A DNA stretch of 14,493 nt from Lachnospiraceae bacterium. GTDB lineage: Bacteria; Bacillota; Clostridia; Lachnospirales; Lachnospiraceae. Below, piece after piece: positions 1 through 6,959 of this stretch (positions are counted from its first letter, which is position 1; every line of letters starts with the position of its first letter). The notes below the pieces were generated by a model. It was given only the letters and a program-made list of their open reading frames with translations, was not told where the DNA came from and did not search any database. Both the position numbers and the translations under genes were made by a program. The stretch spans positions 1 through 14,493 of the forward strand of contig CAAEMT010000062.1 of the NCBI GenBank assembly GCA_900757145.1, given 5' to 3'.

Positions 1-49
1 TAACCATAACATTTTTGTATGAAAGAGTAAATATCAACTGTGCGGAGGT

Positions 50-81
50 AAATTCCACCGCATAAGCGGACGGTGGAATTT
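50..81. terminator. 11-bp perfect inverted repeat, possible terminator of an upstream gene
   Basis: Positions 50-60 and 71-81 are perfect reverse complements (AAATTCCACCG / CGGTGGAATTT) with a 10-base loop. The 3' flank is A/T-rich but not a clean run of T, so a rho-independent terminator for a gene lying left of the window is only one reading. Bases 42-48 (GCGGAGG) can also pair with 56-62 (CCACCGC) apart from one A-A mismatch, which would exclude the longer stem. No gene is seen in bases 1-123. Confidence 0.35.
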
Positions 82-123
82 AAAATTTCATTTTAGTAAA
101 ATAAAATAAGTCCTCCCCGTGCG

Positions 124-152
124 TTGACATAAATAGAGAGGGAGGGTAAAAT
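124..152 (+). promoter_or_regulatory. sigma-A type promoter of ispE
   Basis: A perfect -35 hexamer TTGACA (124-129) is followed after 17 bases by a -10 hexamer TAAAAT (147-152). The predicted start of transcription is near 159, giving ispE a leader of about 35 bases. This is one of the two best promoters in the window. Confidence 0.75.
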
Positions 153-161
153 ATAGGTACA

Positions 162-171
162 TTGTATACAA
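162..171. promoter_or_regulatory. palindromic site TTGTATACAA, candidate GntR/FCD operator
   Basis: This perfect 10-bp palindrome lies just after the predicted transcription start of ispE, where a bound repressor would block initiation. FadR-subfamily GntR regulators are known to favour sites with a T-N-G-T...A-C-N-A pattern, and this site has those outer bases. The second gene of the transcript is such a regulator, so autoregulation is inferred, not shown. Confidence 0.45.
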
Positions 172-193
172 AGTACAGGAGAGTACAAAAGAT

Positions 194-1069
194 ATGGAAA
201 TCAAATTAAAAGCAATGGCAAAGATCAACTTAGGCCTTGACGTACTGCGCAGGCGAAGCGATGGATACCATGATCTGCGGATGATCATGCAGACGGTTTA
301 TCTGTATGATCAGATTGAGATTGCGGAAAAAACGGAGCCGGGGATCACGGTTGCGACAAATATCGGGTATCTTCCGGTCAATGAGGATAACCTCGTATAC
401 AAAGCGGCAAAGCTTTTGATGGAGGAATTCGGCGTAGCGCAGGGGGTACACATCCGTCTGAAAAAATATATTCCCGTAGCGGCAGGGCTGGCAGGCGGAA
501 GCTCAGATGCGGCAGCGGTGCTTGTCGGGATCAACCGCATGTTCCGGCTCGGTCTTTCAAAAGAGGAGCTGAAAAAGCGGGGAGTGAAGATAGGTGCGGA
601 CGTGCCGTACTGTATCATGCGCGGGACAGCGCTTGCTGAAGGTATAGGAGATGTGCTTACACCTCTGCCTGCCGCACCGGATATGCACGTAGTTTTGGCA
701 AAGCCGCCGATTCATGTCTCGACAGGATTTGTCTATACGAACCTGAAAGCAGACCAGCTGGCATATCATCCCGATATCGATGCGCAGACGGATGCCATCC
801 GTGCGGGAGACGGATATGCAATGGCGAAGCTTATGGGCAATGTGCTGGAGACGGTGACGATTCCGGCGTATCCGGTTATTGAAGAGATTAAGGAGGAAAT
901 GAAGCGTGCCGGAGCGCTTGGCGCGATGATGAGCGGAAGTGGTCCAACGGTATTCGGACTGTTTGATGATGCGAAAAAGGCGCAGGCCACATATGAAGAG
1001 CTGAGAAACGGCACACTTGCAAAAAACGTATATCTGACGAAGTTTTTTCATTCTGAAGGAAAAGTCTGA
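194..1069 (+). CDS. ispE: 4-diphosphocytidyl-2-C-methyl-D-erythritol kinase (IspE)
   Basis: This cytoplasmic GHMP-family kinase phosphorylates the 2-hydroxyl of CDP-methylerythritol with ATP, the fourth step of the MEP isoprenoid pathway. The 291 residues are the usual family length. Visible motifs are the N-terminal substrate motif AKINLGLDV with Lys10, the glycine-rich ATP loop PVAAGLAGGSSDAA (94-107), the catalytic aspartate region GADVPYC with Asp136, and the third GHMP motif MMSGSGPTVFGLF near the C-terminus. The ATG at 194 follows an AGGAGAG ribosome binding site at 177-183. The gene is first in a two-gene transcript with the GntR regulator, whose start lies 27 bases after this stop codon. 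No other MEP gene is nearby. Family and function are secure. Confidence 0.97.
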   Translation: MEIKLKAMAKINLGLDVLRRRSDGYHDLRMIMQTVYLYDQIEIAEKTEPGITVATNIGYLPVNEDNLVYKAAKLLMEEFGVAQGVHIRLKKYIPVAAGLAGGSSDAAAVLVGINRMFRLGLSKEELKKRGVKIGADVPYCIMRGTALAEGIGDVLTPLPAAPDMHVVLAKPPIHVSTGFVYTNLKADQLAYHPDIDAQTDAIRAGDGYAMAKLMGNVLETVTIPAYPVIEEIKEEMKRAGALGAMMSGSGPTVFGLFDDAKKAQATYEELRNGTLAKNVYLTKFFHSEGKV

Positions 1070-1096
1070 TGAAAAAACCCTTTGCAGGGAGGAAAT

Positions 1097-1771
1097 ATGG
1101 TAGAGAATTTTCAATTGCAGATGAACGATTATCTGCCGCTGCGCGATGTCGTATTTCATACGCTGCGGCAGGCGATATTACGGGGAGAATTAAAACCGGG
1201 GGAGAGGCTGATGGAGATCCATCTGGCACAGAAGCTTGGCGTGAGCAGGACTCCGGTACGCGAGGCGATGCGCAAGCTTGAGCTTGAAGGACTCGTGCGG
1301 ATGATTCCGCGCAAGGGAGCGGTTGTCGCTGAGATTACGATTTCGGATCTGGAGGATGTGCTGGAGGTACGTATGGCTTTGGAGGAGCTTGCAGTCAAGC
1401 TCGCATGTAAGATGCTGACACCGGAGCAGATCGAGGAAATTGGCAGTTTGGCGGATGAATTTGAGCAGACACTTTACGGTGAGGATGTCGGTGCGTGTGC
1501 GCAGGCAGATATGCGTTTTCATGAGGCGATCTATGAGGCAACGGGAAATGGGCGTCTCGTACAGATATTGAACAACCTAAGAGAGCAGATGTATCGCTAT
1601 CGGATGGAATATCTAAAAGACCGTGACGCCCATCAGCAGCTCGTGCAGGAGCATGCTGAGATACTTAAGGCGCTTGCTGCCGGAGACGTAGACAGAGCGC
1701 TTGAGGCATCGGGGCGCCATATTGAAAGGCAGAAGGAGCACATTATCGGAGTGCTGAATGCGAAAGAGTAG
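1097..1771 (+). CDS. GntR-family transcriptional regulator, FadR/FCD subfamily
   Basis: This 224-residue DNA-binding regulator has an N-terminal winged helix (about 13-78), including the recognition region LAQKLGVSRTPVREAMRKLE, and a C-terminal all-helical FCD ligand domain. The FCD domain shows the usual metal/ligand signature residues: an Asp-x-x-x-His in DMRFHEAI, a later His in the HAEILKAL segment and another in GRHIER. FCD proteins typically sense small carboxylic acids, but the ligand cannot be read here. I chose the ATG at 1097 because GGGAGG (1087-1092) sits correctly before it; an in-frame TTG at 1082 lies upstream of that site and is unlikely. It follows ispE by 27 bases without a terminator. 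The palindrome at 162-171 is a plausible own-operator. Whether it regulates isoprenoid synthesis or is only co-transcribed is unknown. Confidence 0.93.
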   Translation: MVENFQLQMNDYLPLRDVVFHTLRQAILRGELKPGERLMEIHLAQKLGVSRTPVREAMRKLELEGLVRMIPRKGAVVAEITISDLEDVLEVRMALEELAVKLACKMLTPEQIEEIGSLADEFEQTLYGEDVGACAQADMRFHEAIYEATGNGRLVQILNNLREQMYRYRMEYLKDRDAHQQLVQEHAEILKALAAGDVDRALEASGRHIERQKEHIIGVLNAKE

Positions 1772-1802
1772 CGAGAAAAAATTATCTTGATGATTGTATC
1801 GT

Positions 1803-1835
1803 GCCGGCAGAGCGGGAGGTTCTGCCGGCTGTTTT
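1803..1835 (+). terminator. rho-independent terminator after the GntR gene
   Basis: A perfect 9-bp GC-rich stem (GCCGGCAGA 1803-1811 / TCTGCCGGC 1821-1829) with a 9-base loop is followed by TGTTTT. It lies 32 bases after the regulator's stop codon and closes the ispE transcript. Confidence 0.8.
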
Positions 1836-1854
1836 AAAATATAACATAATATGA

Positions 1855-1997
1855 GTGTTACAAAAATTGCAGAAATATCAGGCGTTTCTAAAGCAGATGA
1901 AACAAAGATGCCGGATGGGGAAGAAAATTCAGGATCCATTGAGCGTATTTATGGCAAAGGAGATTGATTGTTGAAGTTTTTAAACAAGAGGAAGTAA
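1855..1997 (+). pseudogene. possible decayed small gene in the 1836-2116 gap
   Basis: From GTG 1855 one frame reads 39 codons to TGA 1972-1974, with a protein-like charged composition (segments KYQAFLKQMKQRC and DPLSVFMAKEID). Adding one base near 1969 would carry it into LLKFLNKRK and a TAA at 1995-1997, a product of about 47 residues. The shape loosely recalls small Spo0E-like phosphatase proteins (acidic S/A-x-E-[LI]-D motif near the end), but I cannot confirm a family. No ribosome binding site precedes GTG 1855. A competing 38-codon frame from ATG 1851 and a 19-codon frame from ATG 1999 (AGAGGAAG upstream) are equally unproven. Nothing else is seen in this gap apart from an isolated TATAAT at 2054-2059 without a good -35. 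Confidence 0.22.
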
Positions 1998-2116
1998 CAT
2001 GGCATACAGATGTGTGCATAAAAGAATAATATACCGCAAAAACGGCATACTTATATAATATCACAGAATTTTTGTTTCACAGTATCTTAGAGACTGGGAA
2101 GAAAAGAGGGAGCAGT

Positions 2117-2884
2117 ATGTCGATGCGGGAGCGAACAGTGCATGAAGATGCACAAGATAAGTCCGGACAAAGTGGAATACAATTTGAATACAGGACCTTG
2201 CAGAGGGAAAATGCGCTTTTGGCGGTGGAAGCGTTTTCGCGGTTTGCCGTGCTGCTGCCGCTTCTTCGTATGGGCGGATGGACAAAGGCAGGCTTTGGAA
2301 TACTGACAATTGCCTGTATTTTTTGGTGCTGTTTTTGTGTCTGGATGGAAAAGAAGCTGCGGCAGGAGGAGGCATTTTTTGAGATGATCCGGTGCGGCGG
2401 AAGAGGAGTGTATCTGACTGTCTGTCTCGCATTTGTCTGGTTTTTTACTGCACAGGAATCGGTATTTTTATATCTGGCACTGTGGATGGTCAGACGGATC
2501 TGGGAGATGGCAGACGGTGGGCCTGCGGCATGGGATGCTTTTGTGCTGCTTCCCGCTCTGACGCTTGTCGTTGTGAACTCCGGCTTCTGCCTGCGCAGCT
2601 TCTGCGCGCGCGTATGGCAGGAAGTGTTGATACGGTATGAGCTGTACGCTGCGGCTCATCGCATGAAAAATGTGCCGGGCAGCAGAGAAAATGAAGGTGC
2701 GAATATTTTGTGGTGGGCGGCAGCTTTTGCTGCTGTTTCGATGGCGTTCGGATACCGGGACGAATACTGCGCGGCAGGATTTTACCTTGCATATAACTGG
2801 CAGTTACTAGCGTCATTTGCAGCACTTCTTTGTGTGATTTTCACAGTACGGAAAAACTGTGGAAAAAGGGATTGTAGGGATTGA
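2117..2884 (+). CDS. polytopic membrane protein of unknown function
   Basis: I do not recognise this 255-residue protein. A charged, probably cytoplasmic N-terminus (1-32) is followed by hydrophobic stretches at roughly 33-50 and 58-77, then one around GVYLTVCLAFVWFF, the ESVFLYLALWMV stretch, another around FVLLPALTLVVV, ILWWAAAFAAVSMAF, and a last one around LLASFAALLCVIF, suggesting five to seven membrane spans. It is rich in Trp, Phe and Cys and ends in a basic, cysteine-containing tail (KNCGKRDC). There is no signal peptide and no catalytic motif I can name. The ATG at 2117 is preferred over a TTG at 2072 because GAGGG (2106-2110) is correctly spaced before it. The argS promoter overlaps its last codons, so the two genes are probably transcribed separately. 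Confidence 0.8.
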   Translation: MSMRERTVHEDAQDKSGQSGIQFEYRTLQRENALLAVEAFSRFAVLLPLLRMGGWTKAGFGILTIACIFWCCFCVWMEKKLRQEEAFFEMIRCGGRGVYLTVCLAFVWFFTAQESVFLYLALWMVRRIWEMADGGPAAWDAFVLLPALTLVVVNSGFCLRSFCARVWQEVLIRYELYAAAHRMKNVPGSRENEGANILWWAAAFAAVSMAFGYRDEYCAAGFYLAYNWQLLASFAALLCVIFTVRKNCGKRDCRD

Positions 2885-2901
2885 TTTTTGTGTGTTATAC
2901 T
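2872..2901 (+). promoter_or_regulatory. probable argS promoter (extended -10)
   Basis: TTGTAG (2872-2877) and TATACT (2896-2901) are separated by 18 bases, and a TG one base before the -10 (2893-2894) makes it an extended -10 element. Transcription would begin near 2908, leaving a leader of about 150 bases before argS. The -35 lies inside the end of the preceding gene. Confidence 0.55.
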
Positions 2902-2964
2902 AATATGTATGCCATGCGTCTGCTTCGTGTATGTGGTGTGCATGCCGGGCAGAGCAGTAAGAGC

Positions 2965-2995
2965 TTTTTGGATTTGGAAGAGATGGATCCAAAAA
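2965..2995 (+). repeat. 9-bp inverted repeat in the argS leader
   Basis: TTTTTGGAT (2965-2973) pairs perfectly with ATCCAAAAA (2987-2995) around a 13-base loop. There is no T-run after the 3' arm, so it is not an ordinary terminator in the + direction. It is one of two stems in the leader and could influence argS mRNA stability or translation. Confidence 0.5.
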
Positions 2996-3007
2996 ACGAA
3001 GAAAAGC

Positions 3008-3034
3008 GTAACTGTGAAAATACAGAACAGTTAC
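3008..3034 (+). repeat. 8-bp inverted repeat just before argS
   Basis: GTAACTGT (3008-3015) pairs perfectly with ACAGTTAC (3027-3034) around an 11-base loop, ending 27 bases before the argS start codon. An alternative, shorter pairing of CTGT with an ACAG inside the loop is possible. No T-run follows. Confidence 0.5.
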
Positions 3035-3061
3035 AAAGAAACAGGAAAAGGATGGATAAGG

Positions 3062-4828
3062 ATGAAAAAGATTCTGGATTTGATCAGTCAGGAGGTTATG
3101 AACGCATTTGCCGCCTGCGGCTATGATGCGGCATATGGAAAGACAGGAATTTCTAACCGGCCGGATCTGTGTGAATATCAGTGTAACGGCGCAATGGCCG
3201 CAAAAAAGGCATATGGAAAGGCGCCGATTCTGATTGCGCAGGATGTGGCAGGGGCGCTTGCAGACAATCCTGTATTTGAAGAGGTATGCGCAGTGAATCC
3301 CGGATTTATCAATATGAAGGTTTCTGGAAGCTTTCTTTCTGAGTATCTTCTGGGGATGCAGGCAGACGAGAAGCTTTCTGTCGAGACGGCGCAGGAGCCG
3401 AAAAAGATCATGATCGATTACGGCGGACCGAATGTGGCGAAGCCGCTGCATGTAGGTCATTTACGTTCCGCAATCATCGGAGAGAGTGTAAAGCGGATCG
3501 GACGTTTCGTTGGACATGAGGTGATCGGTGACGTACATCTGGGCGACTGGGGGCTTCAGATGGGGCTTATTATCACAGAGGTAAAGAAGCGTCAGCCAGA
3601 TCTGGTATATTTTGATGAAAATTATGACGGAGAGTACCCGGCAGAGGCTCCGTTTACAATTTCTGAGCTGGAAGAGATTTATCCGACTGCAAGTAAAAAG
3701 TCAAAAGAGGATGAGTCCTACAAGGCGGAGGCTCTTGATGCTACGGCGAAGCTGCAGGACGGAGTAAGGGGATACCGCGCGTTGTGGCAGCATATTTTGA
3801 ATGTGTCCGTAGCAGATCTGAAGCGCAATTACGGCAACTTAAATGTCGAGTTTGATCTCTGGAAAAAGGAGTCGGATGCACAGCCGTACATACCGGAAAT
3901 GGCGCAGTACATGAAAGATAAAGGCTTTGCGTACGAGGATCAGGGAGCGCTGATCGTTGATGTAAAAGAGGAGACAGACACGAAGGAGGTACCGCCGTGT
4001 ATTATCCTCAAATCTGACGGAGCGGCACTTTATACGACGACAGACCTTGCGACGATCATCGAGCGTATGAAGCTGATCCATCCGGATTCGATCATTTATG
4101 TGGTAGACAAGCGCCAGGAGATGCACTTTACGCAGGTATTCCGCTGCGCGCGCAAGACGGGACTTGTCGATGAGGATACGCAGCTTAAGTTTCTTGGTTT
4201 CGGTACGATGAACGGAAAAGACGGAAAACCGTTTAAGACGAGAGACGGCGGCGTAATGCGTCTTGAAACGCTGATCGCAGATATTACACAGCAGATGTAC
4301 AATAAGATCACGGAGAACCATGAGGTAGATCCGCAGGAAGCAATGGAGACAGCCCGGCTTGTTGCTCTGTCTGCAATTAAGTATGGCGATTTGTCCAATC
4401 AGGCGTCAAAGGATTATATTTTTGATACGGACAAGTTCACTTCCTTTGAGGGAAATACGGGACCCTATATCCTGTATACAATCGTGCGTATTAAGTCGAT
4501 CCTTAATAAATACAGAGCAAACGGCGGTTCTGTAGGAGAAGGCGGTATTCTTGCTCCTTCGACATCGAGCGAGAAAGGATTGATGATGGAGCTTGTGAAG
4601 TTTAATAGTGTCATCGCACAGGCGTTTGAAGAGACGGCTCCTCATAAGATCTGCTCCTTTATTTACGATCTGGCGAATGCGTTCAATCATTTTTACCATG
4701 AGACACGCATTCTTGCAGAGGAGGACAGCGTGCGTCAGAGAAGCTGGATCGAGCTGCTTGATCTGACAAGAAGAATTCTTGAGACGAGCATCGATCTGCT
4801 GGGATTCTCAGCTCCTGAGCGTATGTAA
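3062..4828 (+). CDS. argS: arginyl-tRNA synthetase
   Basis: This cytoplasmic class I synthetase charges tRNA-Arg using ATP. The 588 residues match the shorter clostridial ArgS type. The N-terminal tRNA-recognition domain (about 1-110) is followed by the catalytic core with the HIGH-type motif HVGH (130-133) in the context NVAKPLHVGHLRSAIIGE. The place of the KMSKS loop is taken by GKPFKTR (388-394), as is normal for many ArgS enzymes. The C-terminal DALR anticodon-binding domain runs from about 470 to the end, closing with SAPERM. The frame stays open upstream to 2888, but the ATG at 3062 gives the family-typical N-terminus (KKILDLISQEV) and has ATAAGG just before it, so it is chosen. It is followed by lrgA after 24 bases with no terminator, so co-transcription is likely. 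Confidence 0.97.
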   Translation: MKKILDLISQEVMNAFAACGYDAAYGKTGISNRPDLCEYQCNGAMAAKKAYGKAPILIAQDVAGALADNPVFEEVCAVNPGFINMKVSGSFLSEYLLGMQADEKLSVETAQEPKKIMIDYGGPNVAKPLHVGHLRSAIIGESVKRIGRFVGHEVIGDVHLGDWGLQMGLIITEVKKRQPDLVYFDENYDGEYPAEAPFTISELEEIYPTASKKSKEDESYKAEALDATAKLQDGVRGYRALWQHILNVSVADLKRNYGNLNVEFDLWKKESDAQPYIPEMAQYMKDKGFAYEDQGALIVDVKEETDTKEVPPCIILKSDGAALYTTTDLATIIERMKLIHPDSIIYVVDKRQEMHFTQVFRCARKTGLVDEDTQLKFLGFGTMNGKDGKPFKTRDGGVMRLETLIADITQQMYNKITENHEVDPQEAMETARLVALSAIKYGDLSNQASKDYIFDTDKFTSFEGNTGPYILYTIVRIKSILNKYRANGGSVGEGGILAPSTSSEKGLMMELVKFNSVIAQAFEETAPHKICSFIYDLANAFNHFYHETRILAEEDSVRQRSWIELLDLTRRILETSIDLLGFSAPERM

Positions 4829-4852
4829 AAACAACCAAGAGGGTACGACATC

Positions 4853-5215
4853 ATGAAACACGTGAGACAGTTTGCGATTATTCTGGTAATATCATTTTTA
4901 GGCGAAATACTAAAGGCCGTGCTGCCCCTTCCTATTCCGGCAAGCATTTACGGTCTGGTACTGATGTTGGCGGCGCTTATGCTGAAGATCATACCGCTTG
5001 AAGCAGTAAAGGATGCAGGAAAATTTCTCATAGAGATCATGCCGCTCATGTTTATTCCGGCGGCTGTCGGACTTACGCAGTCATGGGGAAGAATAAGACC
5101 GATTCTTGTTCCTCTCATTATTGTGACGGTCATATCTACCGTGCTTGTCATGGTGGTGTCCGGCCGCGTGACGCAGGCAGTGATACGAAGGAAGGAAGGG
5201 CGTGACGCAAAATGA
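4853..5215 (+). CDS. lrgA: CidA/LrgA family holin-like membrane protein
   Basis: This 120-residue integral membrane protein belongs to the CidA/LrgA family, holin-like proteins paired with LrgB and linked in other Firmicutes to control of murein hydrolase activity, cell lysis and pyruvate or related carboxylate uptake. It has about four membrane spans. The family signature is visible in FLGEILKAVLPLPIPASIYGL, with the conserved proline-rich re-entrant turn, and in IEIMPLMFIPAAVGL. The tail is basic (RRKEGR) and probably cytoplasmic. Translation starts at the ATG at 4853 after a GAGGG site. The stop overlaps the start of lrgB by four bases (ATGA), so the two are translationally coupled. The call is safe at family level; which of the reported roles applies here is unknown. 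Confidence 0.93.
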   Translation: MKHVRQFAIILVISFLGEILKAVLPLPIPASIYGLVLMLAALMLKIIPLEAVKDAGKFLIEIMPLMFIPAAVGLTQSWGRIRPILVPLIIVTVISTVLVMVVSGRVTQAVIRRKEGRDAK

Positions 5216-5904
5216 AAGATATGTTAGGCAATTCCGTATTTTTTGGCGTGATGGTCAGCGTGCTGGCATATGAGCTGGGGGTCTTCTTAAAGCGCAGGCT
5301 GAAATGGGCAGTCTGTAATCCGCTTCTTATTTCGATCGTTCTGGTGATGGTGATTCTTGCCGTGCTAGGTATCGATTATGAAGACTACAATGAGGGGGCG
5401 CAGCTTTTATCATATCTGATGACGCCTGCGACTGTTTGTCTGGCGATTCCTCTGTACGAGCAGATGTCACTTCTCAAAAAACATGCGAGGGCGATTGCGG
5501 CAGGCGTAGTTTCCGGTGTCCTGACGAGTCTGCTTTCCATCCTCGCAATGGCGGCTGTATTTGGGTTTGGCCATGAAGAGTATGTGACGCTTCTGCCCAA
5601 GTCAATCACTACGGCAATCGGTATGGGCGTATCCGAGGAACTCGGCGGCATTGTGACGATTACGGTAGCCGTCATTATTGTGACGGGAATTTTAGGAAAC
5701 GTGATCGGAGAATTTATTTTCCGGCTGTTTAAGATCGAGGAGCCGATCGCGAAGGGGATTGCGTTTGGTTCTGCATCCCACGCAATAGGAACAGCGAAGG
5801 CGATGGAGATCGGTGAGATCGAAGGGGCGATGAGCAGTCTCTCTATTGCGGTAGCAGGGCTTCTTACTGTGATCGGGGCGTCCGTATTTGCCGGATTTCT
5901 GTAG
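5212..5904 (+). CDS. lrgB: LrgB family membrane protein
   Basis: LrgB is the obligate partner of LrgA, and the pair is thought to form a membrane complex acting in lysis control or carboxylate transport. This protein has 230 residues, the normal length, with about seven hydrophobic segments. The family motifs KSITTAIGMGVSEELGG and SASHAIGTAKAMEIGE are both clear, the latter being the most conserved stretch of the family. It begins inside the lrgA stop codon, with a GGAAGG-type site about ten bases upstream. Its stop is followed after 22 bases by a probable terminator. No LytSR-type two-component system, the classical regulator of lrgAB, is present in this window, so regulation is not evident. 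Confidence 0.95.
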   Translation: MKDMLGNSVFFGVMVSVLAYELGVFLKRRLKWAVCNPLLISIVLVMVILAVLGIDYEDYNEGAQLLSYLMTPATVCLAIPLYEQMSLLKKHARAIAAGVVSGVLTSLLSILAMAAVFGFGHEEYVTLLPKSITTAIGMGVSEELGGIVTITVAVIIVTGILGNVIGEFIFRLFKIEEPIAKGIAFGSASHAIGTAKAMEIGEIEGAMSSLSIAVAGLLTVIGASVFAGFL

Positions 5905-5926
5905 GAAAACGGCTATGGAAAGTATT

Positions 5927-5962
5927 CGGAGGGTGTGCAGAAGATGTGCCCCCTCCGTTTTG
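5927..5962 (+). terminator. probable terminator after lrgB
   Basis: CGGAGGG (5927-5933) pairs perfectly with CCCTCCG (5951-5957) and is followed by TTTTGG. The 17-base loop may itself form a short stem. The stem is GC-rich but the T-run is short, so some read-through into the next gene is possible. Confidence 0.55.
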
Positions 5963-6042
5963 GTATCACAAAAACAGATTATATCTTACCGACCGGAGCA
6001 CTTGCTGCAAAGGTCATGGAAAAGTGACAGGAAGGCGGTTTT

Positions 6043-6897
6043 ATGCAGGAAATTTTAATTGACAGTGTGTTGGATTGTCTGAAGCTTCTGCCGTTTCTCT
6101 ACTTGTCGTATCTGGCAGTGGAGTATGCAGAGCATAGGATGAGTGAAAAAACAAAGAGTATGATCTACCGTGCGGGAAAAGCAGGTCCGATCATCGGTGC
6201 ACTGATCGGCGTGATCCCTCAGTGTGGGTTTGCGGCTGCGTCTGCCGGATTGTTTGCGGGGGGAATGCTTTCGCCCGGCACGCTTTTAGCGGTGTTTCTC
6301 TCTACCTCAGACGAGATGCTTCCGATTATGATCTCGGAGGGGATTGCCGTACCGGTGGTTATTAAGATACTGGCTGTAAAGGTGGTCGTGGCGATTCTTG
6401 CCGGACTTGCGCTTGATTTTCTCGTGCAGAGGGTGCTTGGACGTAGAAATGAGCTGCCGGAGCATCCACATATGTGTGAGCATGACCACTGCGGCTGTTC
6501 GGAGCACGGGATATGGCATTCGGCGTTTTCTCACACGGTGCGCACGGCGGGATTTCTGTTTTTGATCTCGCTGACGATCGGGCTGCTGATGGAATTGTTT
6601 GATCTGCACAGCTTCTCTCATACGGTTGCGGGAATGCGCGGCATTACAGAGCTTGCGGCAGGACTTGTCGGTATGATACCGAACTGCGCGGCGTCTGTTT
6701 TGATCACGCAGCTCTATCTCGAAGGAATACTGGGAAGCGGAGCGTTATTTTCGGGACTTTTATGCGGAGCGGGTACAGGTCTGCTGGTGCTGTATCGTGA
6801 GAATGAAAGCAGAAAAATGAATCTTGCCATCACGGTTGCGCTTTATGTGAGCGGTACGGCGGCTGGTATTATTATTGGTATGATCGGCATACTGTAA
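6043..6897 (+). CDS. putative heavy-metal/arsenic exporter, ArsP_2-type 10-TM permease
   Basis: This 284-residue integral membrane protein resembles the 'putative 10TM heavy-metal exporter' family (ArsP_2), whose substrate is not firmly established; arsenic and manganese have been suggested. Two half-repeats are visible: GVIPQCGFAAASAGLFAGG around Pro59-Cys61 and GMIPNCAASVLITQLY around Pro213-Cys215. Each has an I-P-x-C turn within membrane segments, pointing to an internal duplication. Between the halves lies a metal-ligand-rich loop with seven His (141, 143, 147, 149, 155, 159 and His165 in the next segment) and three Cys (145, 150, 152). Translation starts at the ATG at 6043 after AGGAAGG (6029-6035). 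It stands between two transcripts; no clear promoter was found in the 80 bases before it. Substrate and direction of transport are inferred from family only. Confidence 0.82.
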   Translation: MQEILIDSVLDCLKLLPFLYLSYLAVEYAEHRMSEKTKSMIYRAGKAGPIIGALIGVIPQCGFAAASAGLFAGGMLSPGTLLAVFLSTSDEMLPIMISEGIAVPVVIKILAVKVVVAILAGLALDFLVQRVLGRRNELPEHPHMCEHDHCGCSEHGIWHSAFSHTVRTAGFLFLISLTIGLLMELFDLHSFSHTVAGMRGITELAAGLVGMIPNCAASVLITQLYLEGILGSGALFSGLLCGAGTGLLVLYRENESRKMNLAITVALYVSGTAAGIIIGMIGIL

Positions 6898-6959
6898 GAG
6901 ATACAGAGAAACAGAAAAAGCAATGATAAAGATAAAATACTTGCGAAAGGAAGCACAAT

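Noticed and set aside
1082..1096. TTG start giving the GntR regulator five extra residues
   Set aside because: The ribosome binding site GGGAGG at 1087-1092 lies downstream of this TTG and is spaced for the ATG at 1097.
1851..1967. 38-codon frame whose first residues (SVTKIAEISGVSKA) resemble a LacI-type helix-turn-helix
   Set aside because: The resemblance stops after about 14 residues, there is no ribosome binding site, and the overlapping frame from 1855 is more protein-like.
1999..2058. 19-codon open frame with AGAGGAAG upstream
   Set aside because: Too short to judge, no recognisable leader-peptide codon run, and the apparent site may simply be the end of the preceding decayed frame.
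2072..2116. TTG start for the unknown membrane protein
   Set aside because: No ribosome binding site precedes it, whereas GAGGG at 2106-2110 fits the ATG at 2117.
2888..3061. N-terminal extension of ArgS by 58 residues
   Set aside because: The extension lies in the leader after the promoter, is Cys/Met-rich and unlike ArgS, while the ATG at 3062 gives the family N-terminus.
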